In this document: in pieces, positions 1 to 14,642 of the stretch
How positions within the stretch are numbered: the stretch's first letter is position 1
How the letters are laid out: each line of letters starts with the position of its first letter
Origin: Desulforapulum autotrophicum HRM2
GTDB lineage: Bacteria > Desulfobacterota > Desulfobacteria > Desulfobacterales > Desulfobacteraceae
Reading direction: 5' to 3'
Length of the DNA: 64,000 nt
NCBI RefSeq assembly: GCF_000020365.1
Contig: NC_012108.1
Span: 3,658,001 to 3,722,000, forward strand
Made by a program: the position numbers and the translations under genes
Notes under the pieces: generated by a model
Seen by the model: the letters and a program-made list of their open reading frames with translations, nothing else
The model's database searches: none
Told to the model about the DNA's origin: nothing

Positions 1-697
1 GGTCAAAGGCCTGCAAAAAAACGGGGGAACACATATCAAGCACGGTCCCTGGAATGACACCCCCGGAACCAATTGTCGTGACAATGTCTGTTATCCCGGT
101 TTCAACTGCATCTTCAAGTGTAGCGTCGTTCAAAGCCGGCCCTCCCCGAACCACAAAAACCACCCGACCCATATCCATCTTTTCGAGCACCAGACGGTCA
201 AACACAATTTCACCGGCATTGTCGGCAATCCAGAGGATGGCATTGGCCGATACCAGACGGTCAAGGAGATTGTCCATGTCGCCTGTTACCTTGTTTGCCA
301 TGGCATAATCAATGGTGTCAAAAATCGTCTCGGTGTCAATCGCTGAAAAGGCACCAAAATCTATGATATTTCCGGCAATGGAGAGCCTGATCGCCGTTTC
401 AAGGGGCGCCTCTGACCTTTCAACCATGGCCCTTAACCCATCCAGCTGATCAAGGCAAAATGCATTACATTGCTTCTTGATTTCTTTATAAGGGTCTTTG
501 TTGCCGGTCACCTCGGCGATGACCGTCTGGATACAGCGGGCCATCATGGGCGGAGACTGGTTCATGTCCATGACGGCCATGGCTGCCAGGCTTTTTTTAA
601 GCACAGTTTGATGAATTTTTTCATCAGCGGTCACAAACCTTGCCGCACCAAGGGCCTGTCGTACAAGGCAGGGGATACAGTCATTGTAAGTCTTCAT
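1..697 (-). CDS. DUF89 family damage-control phosphatase-like protein (partial, C-terminus beyond window)
   Basis: The gene starts at the ATG at 697 and reads without interruption off the left edge, giving 232 codons. The N-terminus MKTYNDCIPCLVRQA, with its CxxC pair, and the later motif DNAGEIVFD are hallmarks of the DUF89/COG1578 (AF1104-like) family. In that family the Asp and Asn residues hold a divalent metal for phosphatase activity on damaged or side-product phosphometabolites. An AAGG stretch about 7 nt before the ATG can serve as ribosome binding site. The gene is divergent from the DUF134 regulator at 831 and shares its control region. The family assignment is firm; the substrate is unknown. 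Confidence 0.8.
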   Translation of the reverse strand, partial: MKTYNDCIPCLVRQALGAARFVTADEKIHQTVLKKSLAAMAVMDMNQSPPMMARCIQTVIAEVTGNKDPYKEIKKQCNAFCLDQLDGLRAMVERSEAPLETAIRLSIAGNIIDFGAFSAIDTETIFDTIDYAMANKVTGDMDNLLDRLVSANAILWIADNAGEIVFDRLVLEKMDMGRVVFVVRGGPALNDATLEDAVETGITDIVTTIGSGGVIPGTVLDMCSPVFLQAFD

Positions 698-726
698 GCA
701 ATACCTTTTGATGATAATTATTTTTT

Positions 727-794
727 TGGTCATTTGACCATTATTATCCTTGACAACCGATCATACCACGATTACCATTATAGTCAAATGACCA
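727..794 (+). promoter_or_regulatory. Promoter flanked by two palindromic operators
   Basis: A sigma-70-type promoter is visible: -35 TTGACA at 750-755, a 17-bp spacer and -10 TACCAT at 773-778. It is bracketed by two copies of the same dyad: TGGTCATTTGACCA at 727-740 and TAGTCAAATGACCA at 781-794. The first lies just upstream of the -35 and the second covers the expected start site. DUF134 proteins carry a helix-turn-helix, so autoregulation by the downstream gene is a natural inference. The first dyad may also affect the divergent DUF89 gene. Confidence 0.7.
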
Positions 795-830
795 ATTAAA
801 CTTTACACAAAGGAGCCCAGAGAAGCCAGG

Positions 831-1391
831 ATGCCAAGACCCAAACGACCTAGATTCATCGAATCCCACCCGGACGTTCAGGGGTTTACCCCGGATGGAA
901 TGGACCATACAGGAGACACGATTCTCCCCATGGAGGAGTTTGAGGCCATACGGCTCAGCGATTATCTGGGGTTTGACCAGTCCCAGGCTGCAGAACAGAT
1001 GAATGTCTCAAGACAGACCTTTGGACGAATATTAAAACAGGCACGATTCACCCTCTCCCAGGCCCTTGTGACAGGCAAACGGCTCCGGGTCACCGGCGGC
1101 TGCTATGAGATGCAGGGCCCCCACAGAAGACGAAGAAGAGGCGGTAGTAACAAAATGGAACAAAAGGAGGAGATCATGGAACAGAGACAAAACAACACAA
1201 AAAATGCCGGTCAGGACAAGGACCCGGGCTGGGATAAAGACCAGACTATAAGCCAAGGCAGAGGACAAGGCCAGGGCAGAGGACAGGGCCAGGGCAGAGG
1301 CCAAGGCAGAGGCCAGGGAACAGGCCGAGGCAGAGGACAGGGCCAAGGCCTGGGCAAAGGCGACGGAAGCTGCCGGCGGGGAAACCGCTGA
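831..1391 (+). CDS. DUF134 family DNA-binding protein with Gly/Gln/Arg-rich tail
   Basis: Residues 1-95 match the DUF134/COG1342 family: the MPRPKRPR start, an acidic EEFEAIRLSDYLGF segment and a sigma-region-4-like helix-turn-helix (QSQAAEQMNVSRQTFGRILK). Family members usually end shortly after this. Here about 90 further residues follow, hydrophilic and then an almost pure GQGR repeat from about residue 142, encoded by near-repeats of 12 bp between about 1255 and 1365. A DUF5320 gene follows after 37 bp, a common pairing next to NifX/NifB-type iron-molybdenum cofactor proteins and MRP-type ATPases, which are not seen here. Role: probable transcriptional regulator, perhaps of itself through the two upstream dyads. 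The function of the tail is unknown. Confidence 0.8.
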   Translation: MPRPKRPRFIESHPDVQGFTPDGMDHTGDTILPMEEFEAIRLSDYLGFDQSQAAEQMNVSRQTFGRILKQARFTLSQALVTGKRLRVTGGCYEMQGPHRRRRRGGSNKMEQKEEIMEQRQNNTKNAGQDKDPGWDKDQTISQGRGQGQGRGQGQGRGQGRGQGTGRGRGQGQGLGKGDGSCRRGNR

Positions 1392-1428
1392 CCCAAGACA
1401 AACCAACCATCAATCAAGGAGGTATAGC

Positions 1429-1788
1429 ATGCCAGGATTTAATCAACAAGGACCCAATAACCAGGGACCTATGACAGGAAGACGCATGGGCGTTTGTGCA
1501 AATGGCCCCATGGCAGATTCATCCAATTTGGGGACCCCTTCATACAGGGGAATGGGAATGGGATTCAGAAGAGGAAGGGGCGCTGGCCAGGGCAGAGGTA
1601 TGGGAATGGGTATGGGACCCTTTGGAGGCAGAGGCTATGGCCCAGCCTACATGGGTGCCGGACAGCCAGGTAACGTTCAAACCGGGACCATGGAAACCTT
1701 GAGGCTCAGGGCCGAAATGCTTGAATCGGAACTCAGTTCCATCAAGGAAGCCCTTGCAACCCTTTCCAAATCTTCTGACACAGAATAG
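1429..1788 (+). CDS. DUF5320-like Gly/Met/Arg-rich small protein
   Basis: A 119-residue protein starting MPGFNQQGPNNQGPMTGRRMG, preceded by an AAGGAGG ribosome binding site. Residues 1-80 are glycine-, methionine- and arginine-rich with repeated GMGM and GRG segments. Residues 85-115 form a predicted coiled coil (LRLRAEMLESELSSIKEALATL). The 'GPMTGRRMG.C' start and terminal coiled coil fit DUF5320, a small family found beside DUF134 and MRP/NBP35-type ATPases in anaerobes. It lies 37 bp after the DUF134 gene and probably shares its transcript. The biochemical role of the family is not established. Confidence 0.65.
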   Translation: MPGFNQQGPNNQGPMTGRRMGVCANGPMADSSNLGTPSYRGMGMGFRRGRGAGQGRGMGMGMGPFGGRGYGPAYMGAGQPGNVQTGTMETLRLRAEMLESELSSIKEALATLSKSSDTE

Positions 1789-1794
1789 GCACAA

Positions 1795-1821
1795 CGGGGG
1801 CAGACGTAAAATCTGCCCCCG
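1795..1821. terminator. Bidirectional terminator-like hairpin
   Basis: A perfect 10-bp stem (CGGGGGCAGA / TCTGCCCCCG) with a 7-nt loop sits between the convergent DUF5320-like and ligase genes. No strong T tract follows on the plus strand. Confidence 0.6.
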
Positions 1822-1853
1822 CACATTCCCAGCAAAGCCAATTTACCAAAGTA

Positions 1854-2702
1854 TTAGTCCTTCCACAGCCTGACAAATACGGCAAAACGAGGGATACCCG
1901 TGGTGGTGAAACCCTGGTACCGATAGGTGACAAGGCTTCCTACTGGTGGCGGGTTTTTCCTTTGTTCCTGGGTAAATCCACTGCCGATGTAAAATTCTTT
2001 GCCGTCAGCCATGCGAACTTTAACAGCACCCATCAGGCCCACATTCTTTCCTTTGCCGGGTTTATACCCGATCACCACGGCTTCGGCGTCGTCAAAAAGT
2101 TTCAACTTGAACAAATCATCACTAGGCCCGTTTTGATAGACTGCCGTTTGCCGGTGGAGCATCAATCCTTCACCGCCTTGACTCACAAGGGATTCGAGCT
2201 TTTCCATCAAGGCCTTGTTCGATGGTACACGAAACTGCGCTATGGGCTTGCAATAGGGTGTCAAGGCCAGACCTTCCATGGCTTTAACCCGCTCGGTAAA
2301 CGTGCCACCATGGGCCGGCAGATCAAACACCATGAACTTGACAGCTTTCCAGCCATCGTGGGGCGTCTGCCTGGTAACGACCGAAACCACCGCCTCATAC
2401 TGACCCCGGCCGATCCATAGCTCACCATCCATGGGGACTTCCGGAAAATTTTCAACGAACCACAGGGGCGCTGCAAAAAAATTATCCCCCCGGGAGATCA
2501 ACCGCCTGCCATCCCACCGGGCACGAACCCCATCAAGCTTTTCACTCACCCAGAACTGCCTTACATCGTCATGGCCATCATAAACCGTTGCCAGCATCAT
2601 GCCGGGTGTTTCAGCTGTAAGAACCGGCACCCGGAGAAAAAGCGTCAAAAACAAAGCCATGGCGCAGGCAATGAAACATTTAAAAAAAAAGGATCTTTCC
2701 AT
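1854..2702 (-). CDS. ligE: Exported ATP-dependent DNA ligase (LigE type)
   Basis: 282 residues. The start is the ATG at 2702, because GGAGG lies 8 nt upstream; an in-frame TTG at 2717 is rejected. Residues 1-30 form a signal peptide with a basic start, a hydrophobic core and a likely cut after LTA. Nucleotidyltransferase motif I, SEKLDGVRARWDG, puts the AMP-accepting lysine at about residue 55. Motif III-like (FMVFDLP), IV (GGEGLMLH) and V (DDLFKLKL) follow, then a short OB-fold domain. There are no extra DNA-binding domains, as is usual for LigE, a periplasmic class known from Neisseria, Vibrio and Campylobacter and linked to extracellular DNA handling. Housekeeping joining would be done by LigA elsewhere. 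Confidence 0.88.
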   Translation of the reverse strand: MERSFFFKCFIACAMALFLTLFLRVPVLTAETPGMMLATVYDGHDDVRQFWVSEKLDGVRARWDGRRLISRGDNFFAAPLWFVENFPEVPMDGELWIGRGQYEAVVSVVTRQTPHDGWKAVKFMVFDLPAHGGTFTERVKAMEGLALTPYCKPIAQFRVPSNKALMEKLESLVSQGGEGLMLHRQTAVYQNGPSDDLFKLKLFDDAEAVVIGYKPGKGKNVGLMGAVKVRMADGKEFYIGSGFTQEQRKNPPPVGSLVTYRYQGFTTTGIPRFAVFVRLWKD

Positions 2703-2780
2703 GGAATGAACCTCCAAAAATTAATACATGACGGCCCGTTTCGTTTCCCTGGCACTGCAGTCGAAAAAATATGGCCTTAT

Positions 2781-4106
2781 CTATGGACCGAGTATGGGGA
2801 AGGTGGCTCCAGCCTCAGGAAAAACAGCCACCCTACTCTCTTTTTTCATCATCCTTGCGGCCCGGTCAACAAGGGCCTGGGGATGGTAAAACTGTTTGAA
2901 CATGCCAAGCTGCTTCACCTCATGGTCATCCAGGGTCGGCACATGGAACAAAAGCTCATACTGACGAATCAAATGCATGGAGTAATAGAGAAGAAACTTC
3001 TCCTCCACATCAATACCCGGCCTCATGGTTTCAAGAAACCACAGGGTTCTTGAGGGTCCAAGGATTTTGAGAATCTGTTTAAGAAGCCATCGGGGAAGTG
3101 ATCGTTGGGGAAGGACGATATCGTCCAGCCCCTTGTCAGCCTTGAGAAATCCCATGACAACCCCTCCGGGCTTGAGGGCCGGCAGCGAATTTGCCACCCC
3201 CTTCATGCTCTGTTTAAAGTTAAAATCCATGGGAAAAGAGTTCACGATGATGCCGTCCACAGCACTTGAAAGACGACGCCCTGAAAGGCCGTGATTAAAT
3301 GCCACCCCTTTTCTATGGACCTTAACGCCATCCCCTGAAAAAGCGGCGACAATGTTAGCTGAACGGTCAAGACAGACATTGACGCAAAAAACAGGCGCCG
3401 CGATCAATGTGCAGGCTTCTTCCAGATCAAGACGAAATGAATTATCTTCCGGGGCCATGCCCACCCGGTTCACAAGATAGGGGGGCCGTGATATCAGCGC
3501 ATGGTGAACTCCGATGCAGTTGGCCGAGGCAACCCCTGGAAGGATATTTTTGAACCCGCCACCAAAGCCTGCCCAGAGGTGGGGTTCAACAAGACCGATG
3601 GCAATGATGAGATCAGACTCAAAAACAGCCTGGTTGAGTTCCACGGGCGTACCCCTTGAAGTGGTGCCAAAAAAATGATTTGCCTTTTCATCAAAGGCAT
3701 CATGATTTTTCCAGGCAATGCGTGCAAGGGATGCCTTGCCCACCTTTTCTTCCATCTCGGTTCGGGTCATGGCTGTATGGATACCAAGGCCCGGCATCAG
3801 GGTGATGCGGTCAAAATCAGCCCCGGCACGTTCAAGCCGGTCCAGGATACGGTCAAAGAAACGATGAACCGGAGTTGGCCGGGTGTTGTCATCCACAATG
3901 ATGAGGATCTTTTTTTTCTTCAAATCCATGGTTTCAAGGGGTGGCATGCCCATGGGCCGGTCCAGGGCGTGTTCAACCAAAAGGGATTCATCCATCCCAG
4001 TACCGGGATGAATATTTTCAGCTGCAGAATCAGGCCAGACCAGATCCCAGGTGTCGGGGACATTAAGGTCAAGGGTGTCATCTCCCCAGGGCAATTGGAT
4101 GTGCAT
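2781..4106 (-). CDS. LarA/DUF2088-family nickel-pincer-type racemase or epimerase
   Basis: 441 residues; AGGAG lies about 7 nt before the ATG. Family marks of LarA (nickel-pincer-nucleotide lactate racemase and relatives) are visible: VDDNTRPTP near residue 72, GLGIHTAMT near 106, and GGGFKNILPG with the lysine that in LarA binds the cofactor covalently, followed by a His pair (GVHHAL). The C-terminal half is longer than in LarA proper, so the substrate may be another 2-hydroxy acid. No larB, larC or larE gene is next to it; cofactor synthesis would have to be encoded elsewhere. The gene is divergent from gltB, separated by 202 bp of AT-rich DNA. Confidence 0.8.
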   Translation of the reverse strand: MHIQLPWGDDTLDLNVPDTWDLVWPDSAAENIHPGTGMDESLLVEHALDRPMGMPPLETMDLKKKKILIIVDDNTRPTPVHRFFDRILDRLERAGADFDRITLMPGLGIHTAMTRTEMEEKVGKASLARIAWKNHDAFDEKANHFFGTTSRGTPVELNQAVFESDLIIAIGLVEPHLWAGFGGGFKNILPGVASANCIGVHHALISRPPYLVNRVGMAPEDNSFRLDLEEACTLIAAPVFCVNVCLDRSANIVAAFSGDGVKVHRKGVAFNHGLSGRRLSSAVDGIIVNSFPMDFNFKQSMKGVANSLPALKPGGVVMGFLKADKGLDDIVLPQRSLPRWLLKQILKILGPSRTLWFLETMRPGIDVEEKFLLYYSMHLIRQYELLFHVPTLDDHEVKQLGMFKQFYHPQALVDRAARMMKKESRVAVFPEAGATFPILGP

Positions 4107-4308
4107 GATTTTCTCCTATGTGTGTACCTTGTTTTGATAAATATGCGGCAAGACGTCTATCAGTAATAGTTAATTAGAAATAAGATTTTCATACTGTATT
4201 TTCAATGATTTTTTTTCTTATGAATTCAATCTTAACTGATGTATATTGGTTGTTCATACAATATTGGGGCTTTTTAAAAAAACACCCCACTGATAACGGA
4301 GATAAACC

Positions 4309-10214
<5,906 letters not shown>

Positions 10215-10294
10215 TCCGCCTTAAGATCATCAGGATTTACAAATTTTTCTTGTCAAACCAGACAAACAAATAGATGACTTTCACCCAGAAGAAT

Positions 10295-10321
10295 CGGGAC
10301 AGGACCAAGGGCCCTGTCCCG
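10295..10321. terminator. Stem-loop terminator, copy 1 of a repeated type
   Basis: CGGGACAGG / CCTGTCCCG, a 9-bp perfect stem with a 9-nt loop between convergent gltD and the secreted-protein gene. It is followed by GTTAATGGA. A closely similar element occurs at 12969-13001. Confidence 0.6.
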
Positions 10322-10343
10322 GTTAATGGAGGAAAAAGGGTTT

Positions 10344-11249
10344 TCAAGGTTTCACTATATCATAAATGTATACCTCATGTACCTCTTTCGTATAACCGGT
10401 ATAAAAACCGACGGGCATACCCTCCACGACCTTGGTTCCCCTGTTAAACAGGACCAGGAGTTGCTCCGTAGTAGGATCAACGCACAAGCCTTCAATTTCT
10501 CCGGTACGGGTGAACTCACTGAACACCTTCTCCAACTGAACTAATCCGCAGGTTGCCGCGGGATCTGCGTTCACCCGGTACATATGGTCAGGTTCCCAGT
10601 AGTTGGCATCCCCGTCATCTGCCGTGATTAGCAGATTATAGTTGTAATAATAAATTCCCTGCTGATACTGGGGTACCGGTTGCAGGTGCATCTTGCCGAT
10701 ATAAGTACCAGTGGTCAGGTCATACTGGTAAAGATACCGGCCATTGCACCAATCCGCCATCCAGGCCACCTTGCGCAACGGATCTACGGTTATGGCACAG
10801 ACTTCAATCTGGCCGGATGCCTCATCAAACGGGATAGAACGCTTATACTCCAGGGTTTCAGCATCGAATATGGCAATCTGGATGTTGAAACCTCTCCCAT
10901 CCTTAAACTCTTCAGCACCGATATACAGCTCACCATTATAGTAGTCTATATCTCCTATGTGATTGCACACGGCATCTTTGGGAAATGTTTTAAACGGTTT
11001 TTTATTTTCCAGGGCCACATTCCCATTTTTATCGCACTTGTAAAGAGCCCTGCTGTCACTGACGTAGTAATAAGTGCCATCCGTTGTTATTCCCTGTCTT
11101 CCGGGCACCTGGATAACCTTGGCCAATCGGTAGGAATACAGATTGCCTTCATCGTCACCCGGGATATCGGCACACACCGCAATTGGAATAAGCATTGCAA
11201 CCATTGTAACGATCATCAGAACACTCAAAATTTTCATTTTACGCAACAT
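10344..11249 (-). CDS. Secreted protein of unknown function, probable beta-propeller
   Basis: 301 residues. The ATG at 11249 has AGGAG 6 nt upstream. A signal peptide is clear (MLRKMKILSVLMIVTMVAM core, likely cut after AVCA). The mature part has repeated short strands of the type 'ITTDGTYYYVSD', 'GDIDYYNGELYIGAEE' and 'VDPLRKVAWMADW', which suggests a propeller fold like those of SMP-30/NHL-type proteins. I do not recognise a specific family. It is an isolated gene with a long AT-rich upstream region, convergent with gltD. Confidence 0.7.
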   Translation of the reverse strand: MLRKMKILSVLMIVTMVAMLIPIAVCADIPGDDEGNLYSYRLAKVIQVPGRQGITTDGTYYYVSDSRALYKCDKNGNVALENKKPFKTFPKDAVCNHIGDIDYYNGELYIGAEEFKDGRGFNIQIAIFDAETLEYKRSIPFDEASGQIEVCAITVDPLRKVAWMADWCNGRYLYQYDLTTGTYIGKMHLQPVPQYQQGIYYYNYNLLITADDGDANYWEPDHMYRVNADPAATCGLVQLEKVFSEFTRTGEIEGLCVDPTTEQLLVLFNRGTKVVEGMPVGFYTGYTKEVHEVYIYDIVKP

Positions 11250-11876
11250 CTCACTCTCCTTTTTATTTTCACTGCAAGGCCCTGTTAGAAGTTAAAAAAT
11301 TATTTTTTTGCTAAAAACTATACCTTGATTTCATTACTCTGCGCCCCTTCAAATTAAAAAACAAAATGATCACCATATTGAAAATAAATATCAACGAAAC
11401 ATGGATATTTTGCTAACCTATGTTCAAAACATCAGCAAAACACATGCCAAAATCTATTTTTTTGTCAAATATTCCCGCAGCAGTATCTGTCACTATTTTT
11501 GTTTTTTTACCTTGCAGTAACTCTTATCCATGTTATTACAGGTATGGTCAACCACTTGAATTGACTATAACCGGCACGGCCGGAGCGAGGTATGGCTCCG
11601 GCATCAACGAATTTTGAAACACCTTCATTGACAATGCTTTGGCGAGTGTTTCATATAAAAAATCAAAATGATGCCGGAGTGTTTTTTCTTAAACTGCCGC
11701 GGGGACTGTCCGTTATTTTTACAATATGTAAACTCGTCTTCAAAGGATAAAAAGGCGTTTTTTGTCAAGGATACTATAAAGAGGTAAAGGTAGAACCCGT
11801 TGTCAGGCAGGTGATTGATATAGACATCACAAAAGTCGTGACAGTTATGAAGAATGGTTACGGGGAAAGGCAACCG
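11250..11876. other. AT-rich intergenic region
   Basis: About 630 bp between two divergent genes. It holds one 89-bp repeat (11570-11658). The rest is AT-rich with no convincing reading frame or structured RNA. Control signals for both flanking genes must lie here, but I cannot name a promoter with confidence. Confidence 0.5.
11570..11658 (+). repeat. 89-bp two-hairpin repeat, solitary copy
   Basis: The unit starts ACCGGCACGG, forms a first hairpin (CCGGAGC / GCTCCGG), then CAACGAATTTT, then a second hairpin (GAAACAC / GTGTTTC), and ends in CATATAA. Related copies lie at 27326-27414, 27625-27713 and 27715-27806, and a half copy at 19321-19352. Confidence 0.85.
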
Positions 11877-12878
11877 ATGAAAAGCATGAACAGCGATAGA
11901 TTGATTTTAGCCGGCGATATCGGAGGGACCAAGACAAACCTTGCCCTCTATTCCAATGGAAGAATCAGACCGGTTGCTCAGGTTATAGAATCATATTCGA
12001 GCCGGGATGAGCTCAACCTGGAAAGTATCGTCGAACAGTTTTTTGAAAAACACCCGGCATCCATATCCGAGGCCTGCTTTGCCATTGCCGGCCCTGTCAT
12101 GGATGGCCGGTGCAAGACCACCAACCTGCCCTGGAATGTTTCAGAACAAGGTATAAAACGGCGTTTCGGGTGGAAGGTACGACTTATCAACGATCTTGCC
12201 GCAACCGCCTTGAGCATACCCCTCTTACATAGCCGTGAACTCCACCCTTTAAACACCGCCATGCCCCGAAAAGGGGGTAACATTGCCCTGGTTGCACCGG
12301 GCACGGGTCTTGGAACCTCGGTCCTTGTTTGGTATGACGGAAAATATACTCCTATTGCTTCCGAAGGCGGGCATGTTGATTTTGCCCCCACTGACAAGGC
12401 CCAGGCGCTCCTGTGGAGGCACATGTTCGAGCATTACGGCCATGTAAGCATCGAGAGAATTGTATCAGGGATGGGCATTTTGAACATCTTCTCGTATCTG
12501 AAAGAAACAGGAAAAGATCCGGCCCCTGGCTGGCTGGCCCGGGACATGGAGAGAATGGATCCGGCCCGCGCAATTACAGAGGCCGCCATACAAAAAAAAG
12601 ACCCTCTCTGCGTGAAGGTCCTGGGCATGTTCACCTCCATCCTAGGATCGATCGCCGGAAACCTCGCCCTCACCGTTCTGGCCACCGGTGGCGTCTATTT
12701 AGGCGGAGGCATTCCCCCTAAAATTTTGCCCGCATTGGCTGATGACGTCTTCATGAATGCCTTTACAGGCAAAGGACGTTTTAAGGACCTTCTTGAAAAA
12801 ATATCCGTGCAAGTCATCCTTAATGACCGTGCAGCCATCCTAGGGGCGGCACGTTGTGCCTTGGAAATGGTAATTTGA
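11877..12878 (+). CDS. glk: Glucokinase (Glk family)
   Basis: 333 residues. The ATG at 11877 is chosen because GGGGAAAGG lies just upstream; an in-frame GTG at 11811 would add 22 residues with no ribosome binding site. ATP-binding motif LAGDIGGTKTNLALY is near the N-terminus, followed by the sugar-binding NLPWNVS and LINDLAATA segments, GTGLGTS, and SEGGHVDF with the catalytic and substrate residues of COG0837 glucokinases. It phosphorylates glucose with ATP. No other sugar gene is adjacent, so the physiological sugar is uncertain. Confidence 0.88.
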   Translation: MKSMNSDRLILAGDIGGTKTNLALYSNGRIRPVAQVIESYSSRDELNLESIVEQFFEKHPASISEACFAIAGPVMDGRCKTTNLPWNVSEQGIKRRFGWKVRLINDLAATALSIPLLHSRELHPLNTAMPRKGGNIALVAPGTGLGTSVLVWYDGKYTPIASEGGHVDFAPTDKAQALLWRHMFEHYGHVSIERIVSGMGILNIFSYLKETGKDPAPGWLARDMERMDPARAITEAAIQKKDPLCVKVLGMFTSILGSIAGNLALTVLATGGVYLGGGIPPKILPALADDVFMNAFTGKGRFKDLLEKISVQVILNDRAAILGAARCALEMVI

Positions 12879-12968
12879 TTTTTTTAAAAAGATTACCTAA
12901 CCTTTCTGCACACGGACAAAATTAAAGTTTTGAGGGGAGGTTCCAGTAAAATAAGAACTCTTGAAAGA

Positions 12969-13001
12969 ACCGGGACAGAACCCAGAGGGACCTGTCCCGG
13001 T
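12969..13001. terminator. Stem-loop terminator, copy 2 of a repeated type
   Basis: ACCGGGACAG / CTGTCCCGGT, a 10-bp perfect stem with a 13-nt loop between convergent glk and the fumarase gene. It is followed by TCAATGGA, matching the element at 10295-10321 in stem and 3' flank. Confidence 0.6.
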
Positions 13002-13019
13002 CAATGGAAAAAAGAGGGA

Positions 13020-14630
13020 TTATAAAAGGTCGCTGTAGAAATCGTTACCCTTGTCATCAACGATGATAAAGGCAGGAAAATCCTCCACAGTCATCATGAA
13101 AACCGCCTCCATGCCGAGCTCCTCATACTCCACAAGCTCGACCTTTTTGATGAAATCACGTCCGAGCCTTGCAGCAGGACCACCCGGCGAACCCAGATAA
13201 AATCCGCCAAATTTTTTGCAGGCATCTGTCACCTGCTGGGAACGGTTGCCCTTGGCCAGCATGATCATGGAACCACCCTGGGCCTGGAACACGGGGACAT
13301 AGGGATCCATTCTTCCGGCTGTTGTGGGTCCAAAGGAACCCGATGCCTGACCGTCGGGGGTCTTGGCAGGTCCTGCATAGTAGATGATATGGTTTTTGGT
13401 GTAATCGGGTAAGCCCTCTCCCCGGTCCAGTCGCTCCTGGAACTTTGAATGGGCAATGTCCCTTGCCACGATGATCTTGCCCGACAGAACCAGCCTTGTG
13501 GCAACGGGGTATTTACTCAGCTGGGCACGGATCTCGTCCATGGGACGATTGAGATCCACCCGGACCGCTTCGGCCATTTCAGGCTCTTTGACCGGCAGAT
13601 ACTGGGCTGGATTGGCTTCAAGACGTTCAAGGAAAATACCGTCCCGGTTAATCTTTGCCTTGATCTGGCGGTCGGCCGAACAGCTCACTCCGATGCCCAC
13701 AGGACACGATGCCCCATGGCGGGGAAGGCGGACCACCCTCACATCAATGGCAAAATGCTTGCCGCCGAACTGGGCCCCAAGGCCAAGCTTCTGGGCCCGG
13801 GCCAGCACTTTTTTCTCGATCTCAACATCCCTGAAGGCATGGCCTGTATCATCACCCTCGGTGGGCAGGGTATCCAGATAACGGGCAGATGCAAGCTTCA
13901 CCGTCTTGAGATTGGCTTCGGCAGAGGTGCCGCCGATGACAAAGGCAAGGTAATAGGGTGGACAGGCTGCCGTGCCAAGGCTCTTCATCTTTTCGGTCAT
14001 GAAATCAAGCAGAATCTCCTCGGAGTTGAGTACGGCCTTGGTCATCTGAAAGAGAAAGGTCTTGTTGGCAGATCCACCGCCCTTGGCCATGAACAAGAAT
14101 CGATACTCGTCACCCTGGACCGCGTAGAGATCGATCTGGGCCGGCAGATTGCACCGGGTGTTTTTCTCATCGTACATGGTGATGGGCGCATTCTGGGAAT
14201 ACCGGAGATAGTTCTCGGTATAGGCCGTGAACACCCCTTTGGAAAGGGCCTCTTCATCGTCGAATCCGGTCCAGACCCCCTGCCCTTTTTTGCCCATGAC
14301 AATGGCCGTGCCCGTGTCCTGGCACATGGGATAAACCATATCGGCTGCGATCACGGCATTTTTCAACAGTTCAAGGGCAATGTAGCGATCATTGTCGCTG
14401 CTTTCAGGATCATCAATGATCCCCTTGAGTTTTTCCAGATGGCTTGCCCGGTAGAGATGGGCCACATCCTTGAACGCTTTTTGAGCAACAAGCTCAAGGG
14501 CTGCGGGATCGACCACAAGAACATCCTTGCCGTTGAAGCTTTCCACCTTGACATGGTCTTTGGATACAAGCTTGTACGCTGTATCATCCTTGCCCAGGGG
14601 AAACATGGGCGTATAATTAAATTGAGTCAT
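13020..14630 (-). CDS. fum: Fumarate hydratase, class I (alpha-beta fused)
   Basis: 536 residues, the size of single-chain class I fumarases (FumA/FumB type). Cysteines suited to bind the catalytic 4Fe-4S cluster are at about 103 (PMCQDTGT), 223 ([10 protein letters not shown]) and 309 (GASCPVGIG). The C-terminal beta domain follows, with the [11 protein letters not shown] motif. It hydrates fumarate to malate and is oxygen-sensitive. It is the last gene of the methylmalonyl-CoA to malate operon, 12 bp after frdB, with AAGGAG before the ATG. Convergent glk lies beyond a stem-loop. Confidence 0.95.
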   Translation of the reverse strand: MTQFNYTPMFPLGKDDTAYKLVSKDHVKVESFNGKDVLVVDPAALELVAQKAFKDVAHLYRASHLEKLKGIIDDPESSDNDRYIALELLKNAVIAADMVYPMCQDTGTAIVMGKKGQGVWTGFDDEEALSKGVFTAYTENYLRYSQNAPITMYDEKNTRCNLPAQIDLYAVQGDEYRFLFMAKGGGSANKTFLFQMTKAVLNSEEILLDFMTEKMKSLGTAACPPYYLAFVIGGTSAEANLKTVKLASARYLDTLPTEGDDTGHAFRDVEIEKKVLARAQKLGLGAQFGGKHFAIDVRVVRLPRHGASCPVGIGVSCSADRQIKAKINRDGIFLERLEANPAQYLPVKEPEMAEAVRVDLNRPMDEIRAQLSKYPVATRLVLSGKIIVARDIAHSKFQERLDRGEGLPDYTKNHIIYYAGPAKTPDGQASGSFGPTTAGRMDPYVPVFQAQGGSMIMLAKGNRSQQVTDACKKFGGFYLGSPGGPAARLGRDFIKKVELVEYEELGMEAVFMMTVEDFPAFIIVDDKGNDFYSDLL

Positions 14631-14642
14631 GTTCTCTCCTTA

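Noticed and set aside
1032-1417. Minus-strand frames rich in Ala/Leu/Ser or Pro/Trp opposite the DUF134 tail
   Set aside because: They are antisense products of the GQGR repeat DNA.
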